Part shown: positions 43,658-52,746 of the stretch, piece by piece | Layout: each line of letters begins with the position of its first letter | Numbering within the stretch: the stretch's first letter is position 1 | From: Nostoc spongiaeforme FACHB-130 | Lineage (GTDB): Bacteria > Cyanobacteriota > Cyanobacteriia > Cyanobacteriales > Nostocaceae | DNA: 64,000 nt | Reading direction: 5' to 3' | NCBI RefSeq assembly: GCF_014698475.1 | Contig: NZ_JACJTB010000012.1 | Span: 62,001 to 126,000 of the forward strand | Position numbers and translations under genes: made by a program | Notes under the pieces: generated by a model | What the model saw: only the letters and a program-made list of their open reading frames with translations | The model's database searches: none | Told to the model about the DNA's origin: nothing

Positions 43658-43957
43658 TTATACGAGGTAAGGTTCTTGGTGTGTCTTGATTGTGCAGTTA
43701 GAACGAGGATAGGTAACGCACAATAAAGCAAATCCTTTAGATACTTGCTCATCATCTAAGAAGTTTTGATCAGATTGATCAATTTCACCTTCTGTAACTT
43801 TACCTACACAGCTAGAGCAAGAACCTGCATGGCAAGAGAAAGGTAACTCAATACCAGCTTCTTCTGCTGCGTCTAAAATTGTAGTGTCTTCATCTACCTC
43901 AATTACGGTATCGATGTCTTCTTTTTTGTTGATTAATCTTACTTGATAGGTAGCCAT
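43658..43957 (-). CDS. fdxH: Heterocyst-type [2Fe-2S] ferredoxin FdxH
   Basis: 99 residues from ATG 43957. Cluster ligands follow the plant-type pattern, Cys-x4-Cys-x2-Cys ([14 protein letters not shown]) with the fourth Cys in [13 protein letters not shown]. FdxH is the direct electron donor to nitrogenase reductase in heterocysts; basic residues early in the chain ([11 protein letters not shown]) agree with that form. A long in-frame extension upstream is a repeat artefact. The gene follows hesB as in other Nostocales nif clusters. Confidence 0.92.
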   Translation of the reverse strand: MATYQVRLINKKEDIDTVIEVDEDTTILDAAEEAGIELPFSCHAGSCSSCVGKVTEGEIDQSDQNFLDDEQVSKGFALLCVTYPRSNCTIKTHQEPYLV

Positions 43958-44077
43958 TTTCCGATTCTCCTCATTACGGTTCGGTTGGTTCTCGAAGTGT
44001 GTCAGTTTCCTCTTCGAGAAAATATGAATAGGAAGACACTGCATTTGATGAGTTTGATAGCAGAAGGCAGGAGGTGA

Positions 44078-44116
44078 GACAGCGCGGTCTTGGGGGTTTC
44101 CCCCATGAGCGACTGC
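44078..44116. repeat. Interspersed repeat, inverted relative to 50053-50091
   Basis: About 39 bases (CAGCGCGGTCTTGGGGGTTT and CCCCCATGAGCGACTGC) nearly identical to the reverse complement of 50053-50091. It contains the hairpin TGGGGGTTTCCCCCA. Here it interrupts the leader of fdxH. Confidence 0.75.
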
Positions 44117-44132
44117 GAACCCGAAGGGCAGA

Positions 44133-44213
44133 AGGCAGAAGGCAGGAGGTAAGATTTTTACTATTCCTGGCATTTAAGCTTTCAAAATGTTCTAACCTAT
44201 CTGACTACCACTA
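44133..44213. repeat. Interspersed repeat shared with 15969-16062
   Basis: Repeats of GCAGAAGG precede CTATTCCTGGCATTTAAGCT, TTCAAAATGTTCTAACC and TATCTGACTACC, which matches the sequence downstream of sigF (15969-16062) with few changes and in the same orientation. Confidence 0.75.
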
Positions 44214-44294
44214 TCGCTTGTGTCTCTGACTTTGGTGCGGAGTACGTTTACGAAAAGCCTATATGGTTTTACTTAACACTAAAAGAAGACTCTT

Positions 44295-44663
44295 TTAGCT
44301 ACAAGGAACACCATCTGGCGTACAGTCTCCTGTTTTGAAAGATTTGCCGCAACCGCAGGTACTAGTTGCATTAGGGTTGGTAAATTTGAAACCGCTTTCT
44401 ACCACCCCTTCGACAAAATCAATCACGATTCCTTCTAATAAGGGCGCACTTTTAGCATCGACGTAAACCAACACACTACCTTGTTGGATTACTAAATCAT
44501 CTGGTTGGGGTTGGCTGGTGACATCCATACCATATTCATAGCCACTGCAACCACCATCTTTGACAGAGATTCGGATACCTTTAGTGCTATTCTCATCGGA
44601 ACCGGAACCTCGCAGGAAAGCCCGCAAACGAAATTCTGCTTTTTCTGTTAAAGTAACAGTCAT
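44295..44663 (-). CDS. hesB: HesB/IscA-type Fe-S carrier protein of the nif cluster
   Basis: 122 residues. A-type carrier motifs: KDGGCSGYEYGMDV with the first Cys and TSTCGCGKSF with the C-terminal pair. A Cys-containing tail (TGDCTPDGVPCS) is present as in nif-linked HesB. It accepts and hands on Fe-S clusters during nitrogenase maturation. Spacing to hesA is 150 bases and contains a heptamer hairpin. Confidence 0.92.
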   Translation of the reverse strand: MTVTLTEKAEFRLRAFLRGSGSDENSTKGIRISVKDGGCSGYEYGMDVTSQPQPDDLVIQQGSVLVYVDAKSAPLLEGIVIDFVEGVVESGFKFTNPNATSTCGCGKSFKTGDCTPDGVPCS

Positions 44664-44726
44664 TCAATCTCCTAATCTGTAGCGATTGATTGTTCTAATC
44701 TAGAATTTGGGTTTTTTGTGATAATT

Positions 44727-44810
44727 GTCCTTTGTCATTAGTCATTAGCCATTAGTCGTTTGTAAATACAAAGGACAAAAGACAAAGGACGAATAACCAA
44801 GGACAAAATA
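44727..44810. repeat. Heptamer-repeat hairpin between hesA and hesB
   Basis: Degenerate 7-mers (CATTAGT, ACAAAGG) with inverted arms GTCCTTTGT (44727-44735) and ACAAAGGAC (44768-44776, again near 44782-44790). It occupies most of the spacer. Confidence 0.75.
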
Positions 44811-44814
44811 CTTA

Positions 44815-45615
44815 TTAAGTTGTAAAATTACTGGTGGTTTCCATTGATGGAGATTGCGAGTATCTCCAAGGTGCATTGTTACCGCATACTTGACAAGAGC
44901 GATCGCGGTATGAACGACGCTTGGCAAATTCCATCCGGTTAAAGTCTATTGTCAGTAATTGTGACAATAAAGGCTGACTAAATCCAGTAATCAGTTTGAC
45001 TGCTTCTAACGCCGTCAAACAAGCCAATGTCCCAGAAACCGCACCTAGCACCGAGAAACCACGCCGATCCCAATCAGGCTTTTCGGGAAACAGACAAGAT
45101 AAACAAGGCGTGACACCGGGAATAATCGTTGTCAAATAAGCCTCCATCCCATCCATTGCAGCTTCTACCATTGGTTTGCGCCAGCGCACACAAGCTGCAT
45201 TCAACAAATCGCGTTCTGTAAAATTATGAGCGCAGTCCAGCGCCATATCTGCGGATTGTACCAAAGAATCTACATTCTCTGCGGTAACGTAGTCATGAAT
45301 CGCTTCGATTTCAATATCAGGATTGATGGCTTGCAAGGTTTCTTTAGCCTTAAATACCCTTGGCTTACCTACCCAATCATCAGTCATGAGAATCTGACGA
45401 TTCATATCATCCAGGCGTAAATCGCCACCCCGGACGAGAATTAGCTTACCAACGCCTGCTACTGCTAAGTAAAGCGCGGCTGTACCACCTAATCCCCCCA
45501 CACCTGTAACCAATACTGTCGCTGACTTCAGGCGCTTCTGAGCCGCTTCGCCAAAATTCGGAAGCATCATTTGGCGACTATAACGTTCTAACTCGGTAGG
45601 AGTTAGGTTGATCAC
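44815..45615 (-). CDS. hesA: HesA, ThiF/MoeB-family adenylyltransferase
   Basis: 266 residues. The E1-like nucleotide-binding motif is LVTGVGGLGGTAALYLAVAG, followed by GGDLRLDDMNRQILM. Zinc-binding CxxC pairs are CLSC near residue 170 and CQVC near the end. HesA is regularly found with hesB and nif genes in diazotrophic cyanobacteria and is needed for efficient FeMo-nitrogenase assembly; its substrate is not established. It starts 10 bases after nifW. Confidence 0.92.
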   Translation of the reverse strand: MINLTPTELERYSRQMMLPNFGEAAQKRLKSATVLVTGVGGLGGTAALYLAVAGVGKLILVRGGDLRLDDMNRQILMTDDWVGKPRVFKAKETLQAINPDIEIEAIHDYVTAENVDSLVQSADMALDCAHNFTERDLLNAACVRWRKPMVEAAMDGMEAYLTTIIPGVTPCLSCLFPEKPDWDRRGFSVLGAVSGTLACLTALEAVKLITGFSQPLLSQLLTIDFNRMEFAKRRSYRDRSCQVCGNNAPWRYSQSPSMETTSNFTT

Positions 45616-45625
45616 TATTTACCTC

Positions 45626-45943
45626 CTAATCAGAAGAGAGTTCTGTCAGCGTAATTACATTTTTGGGCTTGTCTTTAAAGACTTTGAACACCTTTTGTTC
45701 TTGGGGTGTTGATTCGAGAAATATCTCGTAAGCCTGTTGTAAAGCCAAGCAATATTGATTCAGTGTTTCTTCAGCAGTTAAATCAGCAGCTTGTTCGTCA
45801 ATTTCTTGGATATATTGCGAGAACTTTTTCAATATATGGAGACGATTTACATTTACAACTTTTTGGTCGTAAGGTAATTCAAAGAATTTCAAAAATTCTT
45901 CGGCATCACTTAATTTTTTGAATTCTTCAATAGTTTTACTCAT
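45626..45943 (-). CDS. nifW: Nitrogenase-stabilising protein NifW
   Basis: 105 residues, the normal size. Family pieces are LSDAEEFLKFFELPYDQKVV, NVNRLHILKKFSQYIQ, and AYEIFLESTPQEQKVFKVFK. NifW associates with MoFe protein and helps its maturation or O2 protection. Its start overlaps the upstream DUF683 gene by four bases (ATGA type). Confidence 0.93.
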   Translation of the reverse strand: MSKTIEEFKKLSDAEEFLKFFELPYDQKVVNVNRLHILKKFSQYIQEIDEQAADLTAEETLNQYCLALQQAYEIFLESTPQEQKVFKVFKDKPKNVITLTELSSD

Positions 45944-46137
45944 TTACCCTCCAATGCTGTTAGCTGCTGCTTTAACTCATCCAGTTGCCGATATATTTCA
46001 TAAGTTGCGGCTGCAACATCCATAAGTTGTTTGTAATCTGTTGGCAAACCTTCGGCTAAATCATGCAGATCCATTTTCATTTGACCTGCTTTGCTGTTGA
46101 GGCGTTTAATTTGAGTTTTCAATTCCTCGATGGTCAT
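45940..46137 (-). CDS. DUF683 (CCE_0567-type) small helical protein
   Basis: 65 residues, wholly helical (MTIEELKTQIKRLNSKAGQM, ATYEIYRQLDELKQQLTALE), predicted as an antiparallel two-helix hairpin. The family is conserved in nif clusters and binds metal in the crystallised cyanobacterial homologue, but its role is unknown. Translationally coupled to nifW by a four-base overlap. Confidence 0.88.
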   Translation of the reverse strand: MTIEELKTQIKRLNSKAGQMKMDLHDLAEGLPTDYKQLMDVAAATYEIYRQLDELKQQLTALEGK

Positions 46138-46255
46138 TTGTCATTTGTCCTTTGTCATTAGACTTTTTTTGTCTCGCGCAAAGGCGCAAAGATAATTTAG
46201 TCTATTAGTCCTTGGTATTAATACAAATGACCAATGACTAATGACTAATGACGAT
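46132..46255. repeat. Heptamer-repeat hairpin upstream of the DUF683 gene
   Basis: TGACNAA-type units with perfect inverted arms GGTCATTTGT (46132-46141) and ACAAATGACC (46223-46232). A CGCGCAAAGGCGCAAAG module lies in the loop. It overlaps the start codon of the DUF683 gene. Confidence 0.7.
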
Positions 46256-46258
46256 AAC

Positions 46259-46735
46259 TTAAATCTTGCCGACTTCTGGGAAGCGATTAACTAAATCCAA
46301 TCCTTTTTGGACAAAAGTTTCGCCTTCTTCTGCTAACTTTTCGAGAGATTCAAAGCCGAAGCGATGAGCATCTCTTAAGGTTTTTACTGTTAGCAAAAGT
46401 CGTCCAGAAAATACTAATGCCCAGCCGAAGCCTTCATGATTGATATCAACTACAACCTGAGAAATTAGATTGGTTTCTTGTTCAATTCTGGCAGCAACAG
46501 CACGATAAAATACTAAAATTCGCGCTTGAGTTGCGGCATCGACTTCGCCTTCAATGGGGATTTCGCGTTTCTTTTTTTTGGGGACGACGAATGCTTTGAG
46601 GATTAATTCGTCTGACCAACTACGGTAGAATCCGTAACTGTCTTGCCCACGAATTTGCAGGATTAAAGCCTTAATGAAGGGAGAGTTTAAGGCTGCAAGA
46701 CTAGTAGTGCCGTTAACAGTATTATCTGCGGTCAT
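46259..46735 (-). CDS. NifX-associated nitrogen fixation protein (DUF269)
   Basis: 158 residues with the family pieces FIKALILQIRGQDSYGFYRS, WSDELILKAFVVPKKKKREI and DVNHEGFGWALVFSGRLLLT. DUF269 proteins follow nifX in most cyanobacterial and many proteobacterial clusters; role not settled. Its start overlaps the end of nifX by four bases. Confidence 0.92.
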   Translation of the reverse strand: MTADNTVNGTTSLAALNSPFIKALILQIRGQDSYGFYRSWSDELILKAFVVPKKKKREIPIEGEVDAATQARILVFYRAVAARIEQETNLISQVVVDINHEGFGWALVFSGRLLLTVKTLRDAHRFGFESLEKLAEEGETFVQKGLDLVNRFPEVGKI

Positions 46736-47145
46736 ACAGTTGCTTCGTTCTCAATGTCATCTGTAAAACTTTTGGTTTTGGGTTGGAGAGCTTTCCGCAA
46801 CCAAGGTGGAGGATTCCCTTTAAGAGTTTGGACTAATTTAGTGAGCAGCTCTTCGATTTTTTCTTCTTCGGTGCGGGCTTTAACTGGGGTAACACCTTTT
46901 TTTATTAACTTGGCAGCAGCAGTACCGCCAATTGCTGTCACATAAACAATTGCACAGTCAACCAGTGCATCAAGTTTGGGTGTGATTTTATCTTCGTTAC
47001 CATCTTCTTTTAACTCACCCTCAAAGTTGAGAGTTTGTAAAAATTGATATCCTTCTGCATCAATTTCGTAGACATCAATTTCTCTCGCCCAGCCAAAGTG
47101 AGCATTAACGTGAATGTGGTCACTGGTTGTAAAGGCAATTTTCAT
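46732..47145 (-). CDS. nifX: FeMo-cofactor carrier NifX
   Basis: 137 residues of a dinitrogenase iron-molybdenum-cofactor binding fold: MKIAFTTSDHIHVNAHFGWA, YEIDAEGYQFLQTLNFEGEL, DCAIVYVTAIGGTAAAKLIK and KGVTPVKA. NifX binds NifB-co and later precursors and passes them to NifEN. It follows nifN after a 91-base repeat spacer and overlaps the DUF269 gene. Confidence 0.93.
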   Translation of the reverse strand: MKIAFTTSDHIHVNAHFGWAREIDVYEIDAEGYQFLQTLNFEGELKEDGNEDKITPKLDALVDCAIVYVTAIGGTAAAKLIKKGVTPVKARTEEEKIEELLTKLVQTLKGNPPPWLRKALQPKTKSFTDDIENEATV

Positions 47146-47160
47146 TCTGTTCTCCTACTT

Positions 47161-47231
47161 GTGTAGGGAGTGGGGAGTGGGGAGTGGGGAGTAGTAAATT
47201 TCTACTCCCTATTCCCTACTCCCAATTCCCC
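47161..47231. repeat. GGGGAGT heptamer hairpin between nifN and nifX
   Basis: Tandem GGGGAGT units run into the inverted pair GGGAGTAG (47187-47194) and CTACTCCC (47202-47209) around TAAATTT, with more CTACTCCC-type units beyond. Confidence 0.75.
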
Positions 47232-47236
47232 AATTA

Positions 47237-48553
47237 CTAATCATTGAAAAAGTGTTTAACGCGCTCTTCTTCAGCTTCTAAAAAGAGGTTGCCGATGCCG
47301 AACAAAAGCTCCATCGTGCCGCGATAGCCAACTTTTGTAAACAGACCATTACCTAAACGGTCGTAAATGGGCAAGCCTAAACGATAAAGAGGAATCGACA
47401 GACGTTTAGCGATCGCAGCCAGGTTAGAATTACCAATCACTAGGTCAGAACCTACTGCTAGTTCCTCGAAGTCTTCTAAATCGCCGATTGTGACACTCTT
47501 GATGGGGAGTTTTTCAAGTAGAGGCGATCGCGTCGTGGTAACGGCAGCATGAATTTGGGTTCCCATCGATTGCAAGAAGCGCACTGTCGCCCACAACAAA
47601 TCCGGCTCTAACGCTAAAGATACTCGTTTTGCACCAAAATAAAAGTGCGTATCAAGCATTGCATCTTGCAACTGGCGACGTTGGCGGCGGTATTTTTCGG
47701 GGACTGGGTTGCTGCTTAAAATTGATAATGCTTGCAAGAACTCATCCACTGGTTCCAAACCAGTTAGTTCCCCAAACACTTCGTAGGGAATGTTGAACCG
47801 TTCATCAAGAATTTTGGCAGCACCCCGCATACTTTCACCCAAAGCGATGGTGAAAGCAGAACAACCTACTTGACGCAGTTGTTTGACACTTGTACCGCTA
47901 CCAGTGACAGCACTATAGTTATCTTCTAAGTGACCATCTAACGATGCGCCAAGGTCAGGTACGAAGATAGGGTCTAATCCGAAAGCCGTGACAATCTCTT
48001 TAATTTCTTGTAAATCACCGGGAGTAAAAGCAGAACCAGCCAAAATTGTGACTTGTTCGCTTCTGATTCCACCAGCTTGGGGAATTTCCTTTACAATGCT
48101 TTCCACAGCAGTGGCAAAACCATCTTGTAATGCACCTTTAAAATCTGGTGTTGGTGCAAAGATAACGGGGATGTGGTCTAATTCCCGATGGCGATCGCGG
48201 ATATCTTTTAAGAAGCGTTCAATATCATCGCCTCTGGTTTCTGTTAATCCAGTTGTACACAAACCGATAATTTCTGGCTTGGCCTTCTCAACCAAAGTGA
48301 GAAGTGCCTGTTCCACATTCTCTTCACCACCCAAAATCGTGGTTACTTCAGTCATGGCTGTAGTGGCTAGGGGAATAGCTTCCCGAAAATGCCGTACAAG
48401 CACAACTTTGGCAAAGGCGGTACACCCTTGAGAACCATGAAACAGAGGTATCATTCCCTTTAACCCCAAAAAGGCGAGGGATGCACCTAAAGCTTGACTT
48501 TGTTTGAGGGGATTAACTGCAACTGATTTTTCGGGAACAGTAACGATCGCCAT
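47237..48553 (-). CDS. nifN: Nitrogenase FeMo-cofactor scaffold subunit NifN
   Basis: 438 residues resembling NifK. Features are QALGASLAFLGLKGMIPLFH, GSQGCTAFAKVVLVRHF with a cluster Cys, and GLCTTGLTETRGDDIERF. NifE and NifN form the tetramer on which NifB-co is completed with Mo and homocitrate. Starts on the base after the nifE stop codon. Confidence 0.95.
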   Translation of the reverse strand: MAIVTVPEKSVAVNPLKQSQALGASLAFLGLKGMIPLFHGSQGCTAFAKVVLVRHFREAIPLATTAMTEVTTILGGEENVEQALLTLVEKAKPEIIGLCTTGLTETRGDDIERFLKDIRDRHRELDHIPVIFAPTPDFKGALQDGFATAVESIVKEIPQAGGIRSEQVTILAGSAFTPGDLQEIKEIVTAFGLDPIFVPDLGASLDGHLEDNYSAVTGSGTSVKQLRQVGCSAFTIALGESMRGAAKILDERFNIPYEVFGELTGLEPVDEFLQALSILSSNPVPEKYRRQRRQLQDAMLDTHFYFGAKRVSLALEPDLLWATVRFLQSMGTQIHAAVTTTRSPLLEKLPIKSVTIGDLEDFEELAVGSDLVIGNSNLAAIAKRLSIPLYRLGLPIYDRLGNGLFTKVGYRGTMELLFGIGNLFLEAEEERVKHFFND

Positions 48554-49993
48554 CTAAAATACCTCTTCTATTGACGCAGAGAACATATCTTCTGCTGACA
48601 AACTAAAATTATTTAAAGTCCCCGCTTCTTCATCCCAAGGCGCAGGTTTACGGATTTGATCCCAGATAGGGCTGTAGAGGGCTTCGTATAACTCTCGTGC
48701 CATCTCTAACATTCCCACATAGCCAGCATACGGATGATGGCGTTCTTGGTTGATGTCAAGGAAAGGAATCCGCGCTTTCAGGGCTGTGTATTGGTTCCGA
48801 CCACCCGCAATCAACATATCAGCGTTGGTGTTCCGTACCAATTGCAACAATTCCTGAGCATTGCCTTTTTCTAGCATCATCCCTTCTGTACCAATTAAGC
48901 GTTTGATTTTCGCTTTATCTTCTTCTGTACTCTTGCGGGTGCTAGTAGCCACAACTTCTATCCCCAAATCCTTAGCGGCGGAGATAATAGACCAACTTTT
49001 CACACCGCCAGTATACAGAACCACACGCTTACCCTTGAGTCGGGCGCGATAGGGAGCCAAGGCGATATCCAACGCGGCTGTTTCTTCAGCAATTAGCTGT
49101 TCAGTCCGCGCTTGCAAATCAGGATCTCCCAACTTAGCAGCCACATTCCGCAAGCAACGATTTATGTCATCAATCCCATAAAAAGACTCTTCAATGTAGG
49201 GAATCCCATATTGCTCCTCCATCTTTCTGGCCATATTGAGCAAAGCCCGCGAACAAATCATCACGTTCAACTTGGCACGGTGAGCGTAACGAATTTCTTC
49301 ATAACGAGCATCACCCGTGATTTTAGATAGTACGCGGATGCCTAATTTTTCAAATAAAGGCAGGACTCCCCACATTTCCCCGGCGATGTTGTATTCGCCA
49401 ATCAAGTTAATATCATAGGGGGTTGTAAATTCCGGTTCTGCTGTGCCGACAACATAATCTAATAAAGCTTCACCGCCAAAACGGTTCCCCAAATTCTTAC
49501 TACCAATAAATCCCGGCGCAATCACCGGCACAACAGGAGTCCCAATTTTTTCCGCCGCCGCCTTACAAACAGCATTGATATCATCGCCAATCAATGCCGT
49601 CACACAAGTAGCGTAGACAAACACAGCCTTGGGATTATAACGCTGATGAATTTCTAAAATTGCTTTGTAGAGTTTCTTTTCACCACCGAAAATCACATCA
49701 TTTTCCGTCATATCGGTAGTGAAACCCATCTTATAAAGCTGAGGCCCCGAAGATAGACTACCACGACTACCCCAAGAATTACCCGCGCAGGCGATCGGGC
49801 CATGAACCAAATGCGCCGCATCAGTAATTGGAACCAGAGCAATCATCGCCCCATCAAAAGCACAACCACCTTGAGCCGCCCCAGGTTGCGCTTGTTGTGT
49901 ACAAGACTTATTCTTCTTCTCGCCCTTCTTCTGCTGATTATGTTCGCATCCCGTCTCATTCAGCAGTTCATTAACCTTCTTTTGGGTATTCAT
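48554..49993 (-). CDS. nifE: Nitrogenase FeMo-cofactor scaffold subunit NifE
   Basis: 479 residues resembling NifD. Cluster-binding Cys residues appear in [38 protein letters not shown] and [18 protein letters not shown]. The lysine- and glutamine-rich first 35 residues are an extension without recognised function. Abuts nifN. Confidence 0.95.
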   Translation of the reverse strand: MNTQKKVNELLNETGCEHNQQKKGEKKNKSCTQQAQPGAAQGGCAFDGAMIALVPITDAAHLVHGPIACAGNSWGSRGSLSSGPQLYKMGFTTDMTENDVIFGGEKKLYKAILEIHQRYNPKAVFVYATCVTALIGDDINAVCKAAAEKIGTPVVPVIAPGFIGSKNLGNRFGGEALLDYVVGTAEPEFTTPYDINLIGEYNIAGEMWGVLPLFEKLGIRVLSKITGDARYEEIRYAHRAKLNVMICSRALLNMARKMEEQYGIPYIEESFYGIDDINRCLRNVAAKLGDPDLQARTEQLIAEETAALDIALAPYRARLKGKRVVLYTGGVKSWSIISAAKDLGIEVVATSTRKSTEEDKAKIKRLIGTEGMMLEKGNAQELLQLVRNTNADMLIAGGRNQYTALKARIPFLDINQERHHPYAGYVGMLEMARELYEALYSPIWDQIRKPAPWDEEAGTLNNFSLSAEDMFSASIEEVF

Positions 49994-50052
49994 CTATCTT
50001 CCTCTGTGTTCTCCGTGCTACGCCAGTTCGCTCAAGTCGGGAAACCCTTTCG

Positions 50053-50230
50053 GCAGTCGCTCATGGGGGAAACCCCCAAGACCGCGCTGCCTCACCACGC
50101 GACTGGCTCCTCTGTGGTTCGATAAAAATTCTTGATAGGACTTAAATAAGAACTCTCTCAAACTCTCATTCCTTAGTGTCCTTTGCGTCCTTTGTGGTTC
50201 GTTAAATCCTACTTGAGAAAAACCAGTTAA
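50053..50230. repeat. Interspersed repeats upstream of nifE
   Basis: 50053-50091 is the inverted partner of 44078-44116 (GCAGTCGCTCATGGGGGAAA, CCCCCAAGACCGCGCTGCC). It is followed at about 50165-50205 by a TCCTTTGCGTCCTTTGTGG array, a module also present at 50455-50490 and 43089-43105. No gene. Confidence 0.7.
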
Positions 50231-50233
50231 CAA

Positions 50234-50548
50234 TAATCACCTATAAATTCACTGATTACTGTTAACTGATGACTGTTACAAAAACTTCCTGCAAAAATCT
50301 TCTCCATACCCGACACACAATTCCCCATGTGCATCAGTAATTCATTTCTATAACATCGACTTTTACAAGAAACTTTAAAGTATGCTTGACTACCAATAAC
50401 AAAAAATCTTCTTGTCGCTCCAATACTCCTAAATTAATTGTGAAACTCTTTCTTTCCTCCCTTTGCGTACTTTGTGTACTTTGCGGTTAGATAAAAAACT
50501 CCGTTCACAACTCACAAGGATTGCTATAACTTCCAGATAATAAGTAAA
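50234..50548. other. Gap between the Mo-nitrogenase C-terminal-domain gene and nifE
   Basis: No ORF supported. It carries a CCCTTTGCGTACTTTGTGTA array (about 50459-50490) and AT-rich sequence. It could hold a nifE promoter, but none was recognised. Confidence 0.5.
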
Positions 50549-50866
50549 TTAGCAAATATACCTTGTCACATCCTCACCACATTCATCAGCGAGGTAAGAC
50601 AAAGCCCGAAAACGCAAACCAACAAACTCATCATAGAGAGGATTAAGTTTGCATAAAGGTGGAATATGGAAACTCCGACCAAATAAACTAATATTTCGCT
50701 CAAAAGGACAACAGCAAGGAATTACCTGGCATATTACATGAGCGAGGCGATTATTTTTAACTTGAATTCCGTCCACAAAACGACGTAGAGGATTAAGTAG
50801 AGGAGACTTTTTATAGTTAGGTGGATGGTAATTAACGTGAGAATGAGCGTGATTGATGCTGTCCAT
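50549..50866 (-). CDS. Mo-dependent nitrogenase C-terminal-domain protein
   Basis: 105 residues: LLNPLRRFVDGIQVKNNRLA, HVICQVIPCCCPFERNISLF, HIPPLCKLNPLYDEFVGLRF and YLADECGEDVTRYIC. This is the Mo-nitro_C family, rich in Cys (seven). In some organisms it is fused to nitrogenase components; in cyanobacteria it is a separate gene beside nifK. Its function is not known; the conserved Cys set suggests metal binding. Confidence 0.88.
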   Translation of the reverse strand: MDSINHAHSHVNYHPPNYKKSPLLNPLRRFVDGIQVKNNRLAHVICQVIPCCCPFERNISLFGRSFHIPPLCKLNPLYDEFVGLRFRALSYLADECGEDVTRYIC

Positions 50867-50916
50867 GATAGAGAAAAGTAATTAAGAGATAGGTAGGTTG
50901 AAAAGTAAAAGGTAAA

Positions 50917-50970
50917 AAGTCAAAAGGCAAAAGAGTAAGTGTTTTACCTTTGCCCTTTACCTTTTGACTT
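50917..50970. repeat. Heptamer-repeat hairpin after nifK
   Basis: AAAGTCAAAAGGCAAAAG units with perfect arms AAGTCAAAAGG (50917-50927) and CCTTTTGACTT (50960-50970). It lies between nifK and the Mo-nitrogenase C-terminal-domain gene. Confidence 0.75.
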
Positions 50971-51007
50971 ACTTAGCTGTTTTTAACAAACAAGCTTGTA
51001 GCTATTT

Positions 51008-52546
51008 CTAGCGAATCAAGTCGAAGGAGATATCGGTCTTACCAGTGATGTTGGTGTTGCGATCCATTTCATCCAACAGAGTGTTAACAACCCAGTTGAG
51101 GATGTTTAGACCACCTTGGTAGCCGAGGGTAGCATAGCGGTGTAAGTGGTGGCGATCGAACAGAGGATAACCAATACGTACCATTGGGATCTTGGTATCG
51201 CGCCACAGGTACTTACCGTAGGAGTTACCGATGAAGAAGTCTACAGGCTCGGTGAACAACAAAGAGCGTAAGTGCCACAAGTCTTTTTGAATCCAAACGG
51301 TAGCTTCTTTACCGAAGGGGCTAGCAGCGAGAATAGCTTCCATTTCTTTCTTGAAAGCTTCGTCGCCGTTGTTGCAGAGGATGTGTACAGGCTCTGCACC
51401 CATTTCTAACAAGAAGCTGGTGATGGAGATGATCAAGTCAGGATCGCCGTAGATAGCGAACTTCTTACCATGAATCCAAGCGTAGGAGTCAGTGATAGCA
51501 TCAACTAAACGACCGCGATCGATTTCCAACTCTTCAGGAATCGCTTTACCAGTCAATTCAGCGATCGCAGTCAAGAACTCGTCAGTACCTTTAACACCGA
51601 AGGGACGCAGAACTTGTGTTTCTTGCTTCCACTGGGTTTTAATGTATTCGCGGGTCTTGGGAGTGGTGTAAGCTTGGAGAGCTACTGTTGCCTTAGCGTT
51701 GATAGAATCAGCAGCATCTTCCAGCTTGGTACCACCTGGGTACATATCGAATTCACCAGTGTTGGGTGAATCAAAGTAATCGCTGCTGTCAGACAGAATG
51801 GTGTAGTCAACACCCATTGCATTTAACATCCGCTTAACTTCGCGGTTGTTACCTACATAGGTATCAAAACCAGGGATGATGTTGATTTTGCCGTTGCTGG
51901 TAGCTTTTTTCTTGCCTTCTGTCAGGTTCAACAGAATTCCCTTCATCATGTTGTCGTAACCAGTGATGTGGGAACCTACGAAGCTAGGAGTGTGAGCAAA
52001 AGGTACTGGGAAATCTTGAGGAATAGAACCAGCTTGCTTAGAGTTGGTGATGAACGCGCCTAAGTCATCACCGATTACCTCAGCCATACAGGTGGTGCAA
52101 ACAGCAATCATCTTAGGCTTGTACAGTTGGTATGAAACTTGCATACCTTCAATCATGTTGTTCAAGCCACCGAATACTGCTGCGTCTTCTGTCATGGAAG
52201 AAGAAACTGCGGAGCAAGGCTCTTTATAGTGACGGCTGAGGTGTGTACGGAAGTATGCTACACAACCTTGAGAACCTTGAACGAAGGGAAGAGTACCTTC
52301 AAAACCCAAAGCAGCGAACATCGCGCCTACGGGTTGACAACCTTTAGCAGGGTTAACGGTTAAAGCTTCACGAGCAAAGTTCTTTTCCCGGTAGTCCCAA
52401 GATTTTGTCCACTCAGACACTCTTTCAACTTCTTCAGGAGAGTGAGCGCCTTCAAAGTTCTTTCTCTTGTTTTCAAATAGCTCGGTGTATTCTGGCTGTT
52501 TGAATAGATCAACGTGGTCTACAATTCTTTCAGGATTCTGTGGCAT
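51008..52546 (-). CDS. nifK: Nitrogenase MoFe protein beta chain
   Basis: 512 residues. P-cluster Cys residues are seen in NPAKGCQPVGAMFAALGFEG, QGSQGCVAYFRTHLSRHY and MIAVCTTCMAEVIGDDLG. It forms the alpha2-beta2 MoFe protein with NifD, the catalytic part of nitrogenase. Length is normal for the short cyanobacterial type. It is 200 bases downstream of nifD, with a hairpin in between. Confidence 0.97.
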   Translation of the reverse strand: MPQNPERIVDHVDLFKQPEYTELFENKRKNFEGAHSPEEVERVSEWTKSWDYREKNFAREALTVNPAKGCQPVGAMFAALGFEGTLPFVQGSQGCVAYFRTHLSRHYKEPCSAVSSSMTEDAAVFGGLNNMIEGMQVSYQLYKPKMIAVCTTCMAEVIGDDLGAFITNSKQAGSIPQDFPVPFAHTPSFVGSHITGYDNMMKGILLNLTEGKKKATSNGKINIIPGFDTYVGNNREVKRMLNAMGVDYTILSDSSDYFDSPNTGEFDMYPGGTKLEDAADSINAKATVALQAYTTPKTREYIKTQWKQETQVLRPFGVKGTDEFLTAIAELTGKAIPEELEIDRGRLVDAITDSYAWIHGKKFAIYGDPDLIISITSFLLEMGAEPVHILCNNGDEAFKKEMEAILAASPFGKEATVWIQKDLWHLRSLLFTEPVDFFIGNSYGKYLWRDTKIPMVRIGYPLFDRHHLHRYATLGYQGGLNILNWVVNTLLDEMDRNTNITGKTDISFDLIR

Positions 52547-52619
52547 TTGTCTGTCTCTCTACGCTTGCTTGTTGGTGTAGTAATTGAAGTGTTGGGAGAG
52601 CCTGGGGACTTCGCGCCTC

Positions 52620-52727
52620 CCCTTGGGAGTCACGAGTGATGAATCATGAATAATGAATAAAAGACTTCATCCAGCATTCAGCATTCACCATTCTTCCCTA
52701 GGTTCCTGGGGCTACAAACCCCAGGCT
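52620..52727. repeat. Repeats and hairpin between nifD and nifK
   Basis: Heptamers of the GAATAAT and CATTCAGCATTCACCATTC types (about 52635-52694), followed by a strong hairpin CCTGGGG-CTACAAA-CCCCAGG (52705-52725). The hairpin lies 20 bases from the nifD stop and could protect nifHD mRNA or reduce read-through into nifK. Confidence 0.75.
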
Positions 52728-52746
52728 ATCCGTTTATTCTTGAGAA

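Noticed and set aside
43958-44173. N-terminal extension of FdxH
   Set aside because: Translation of interspersed repeats; the ferredoxin starts at MATYQVRL with normal length.
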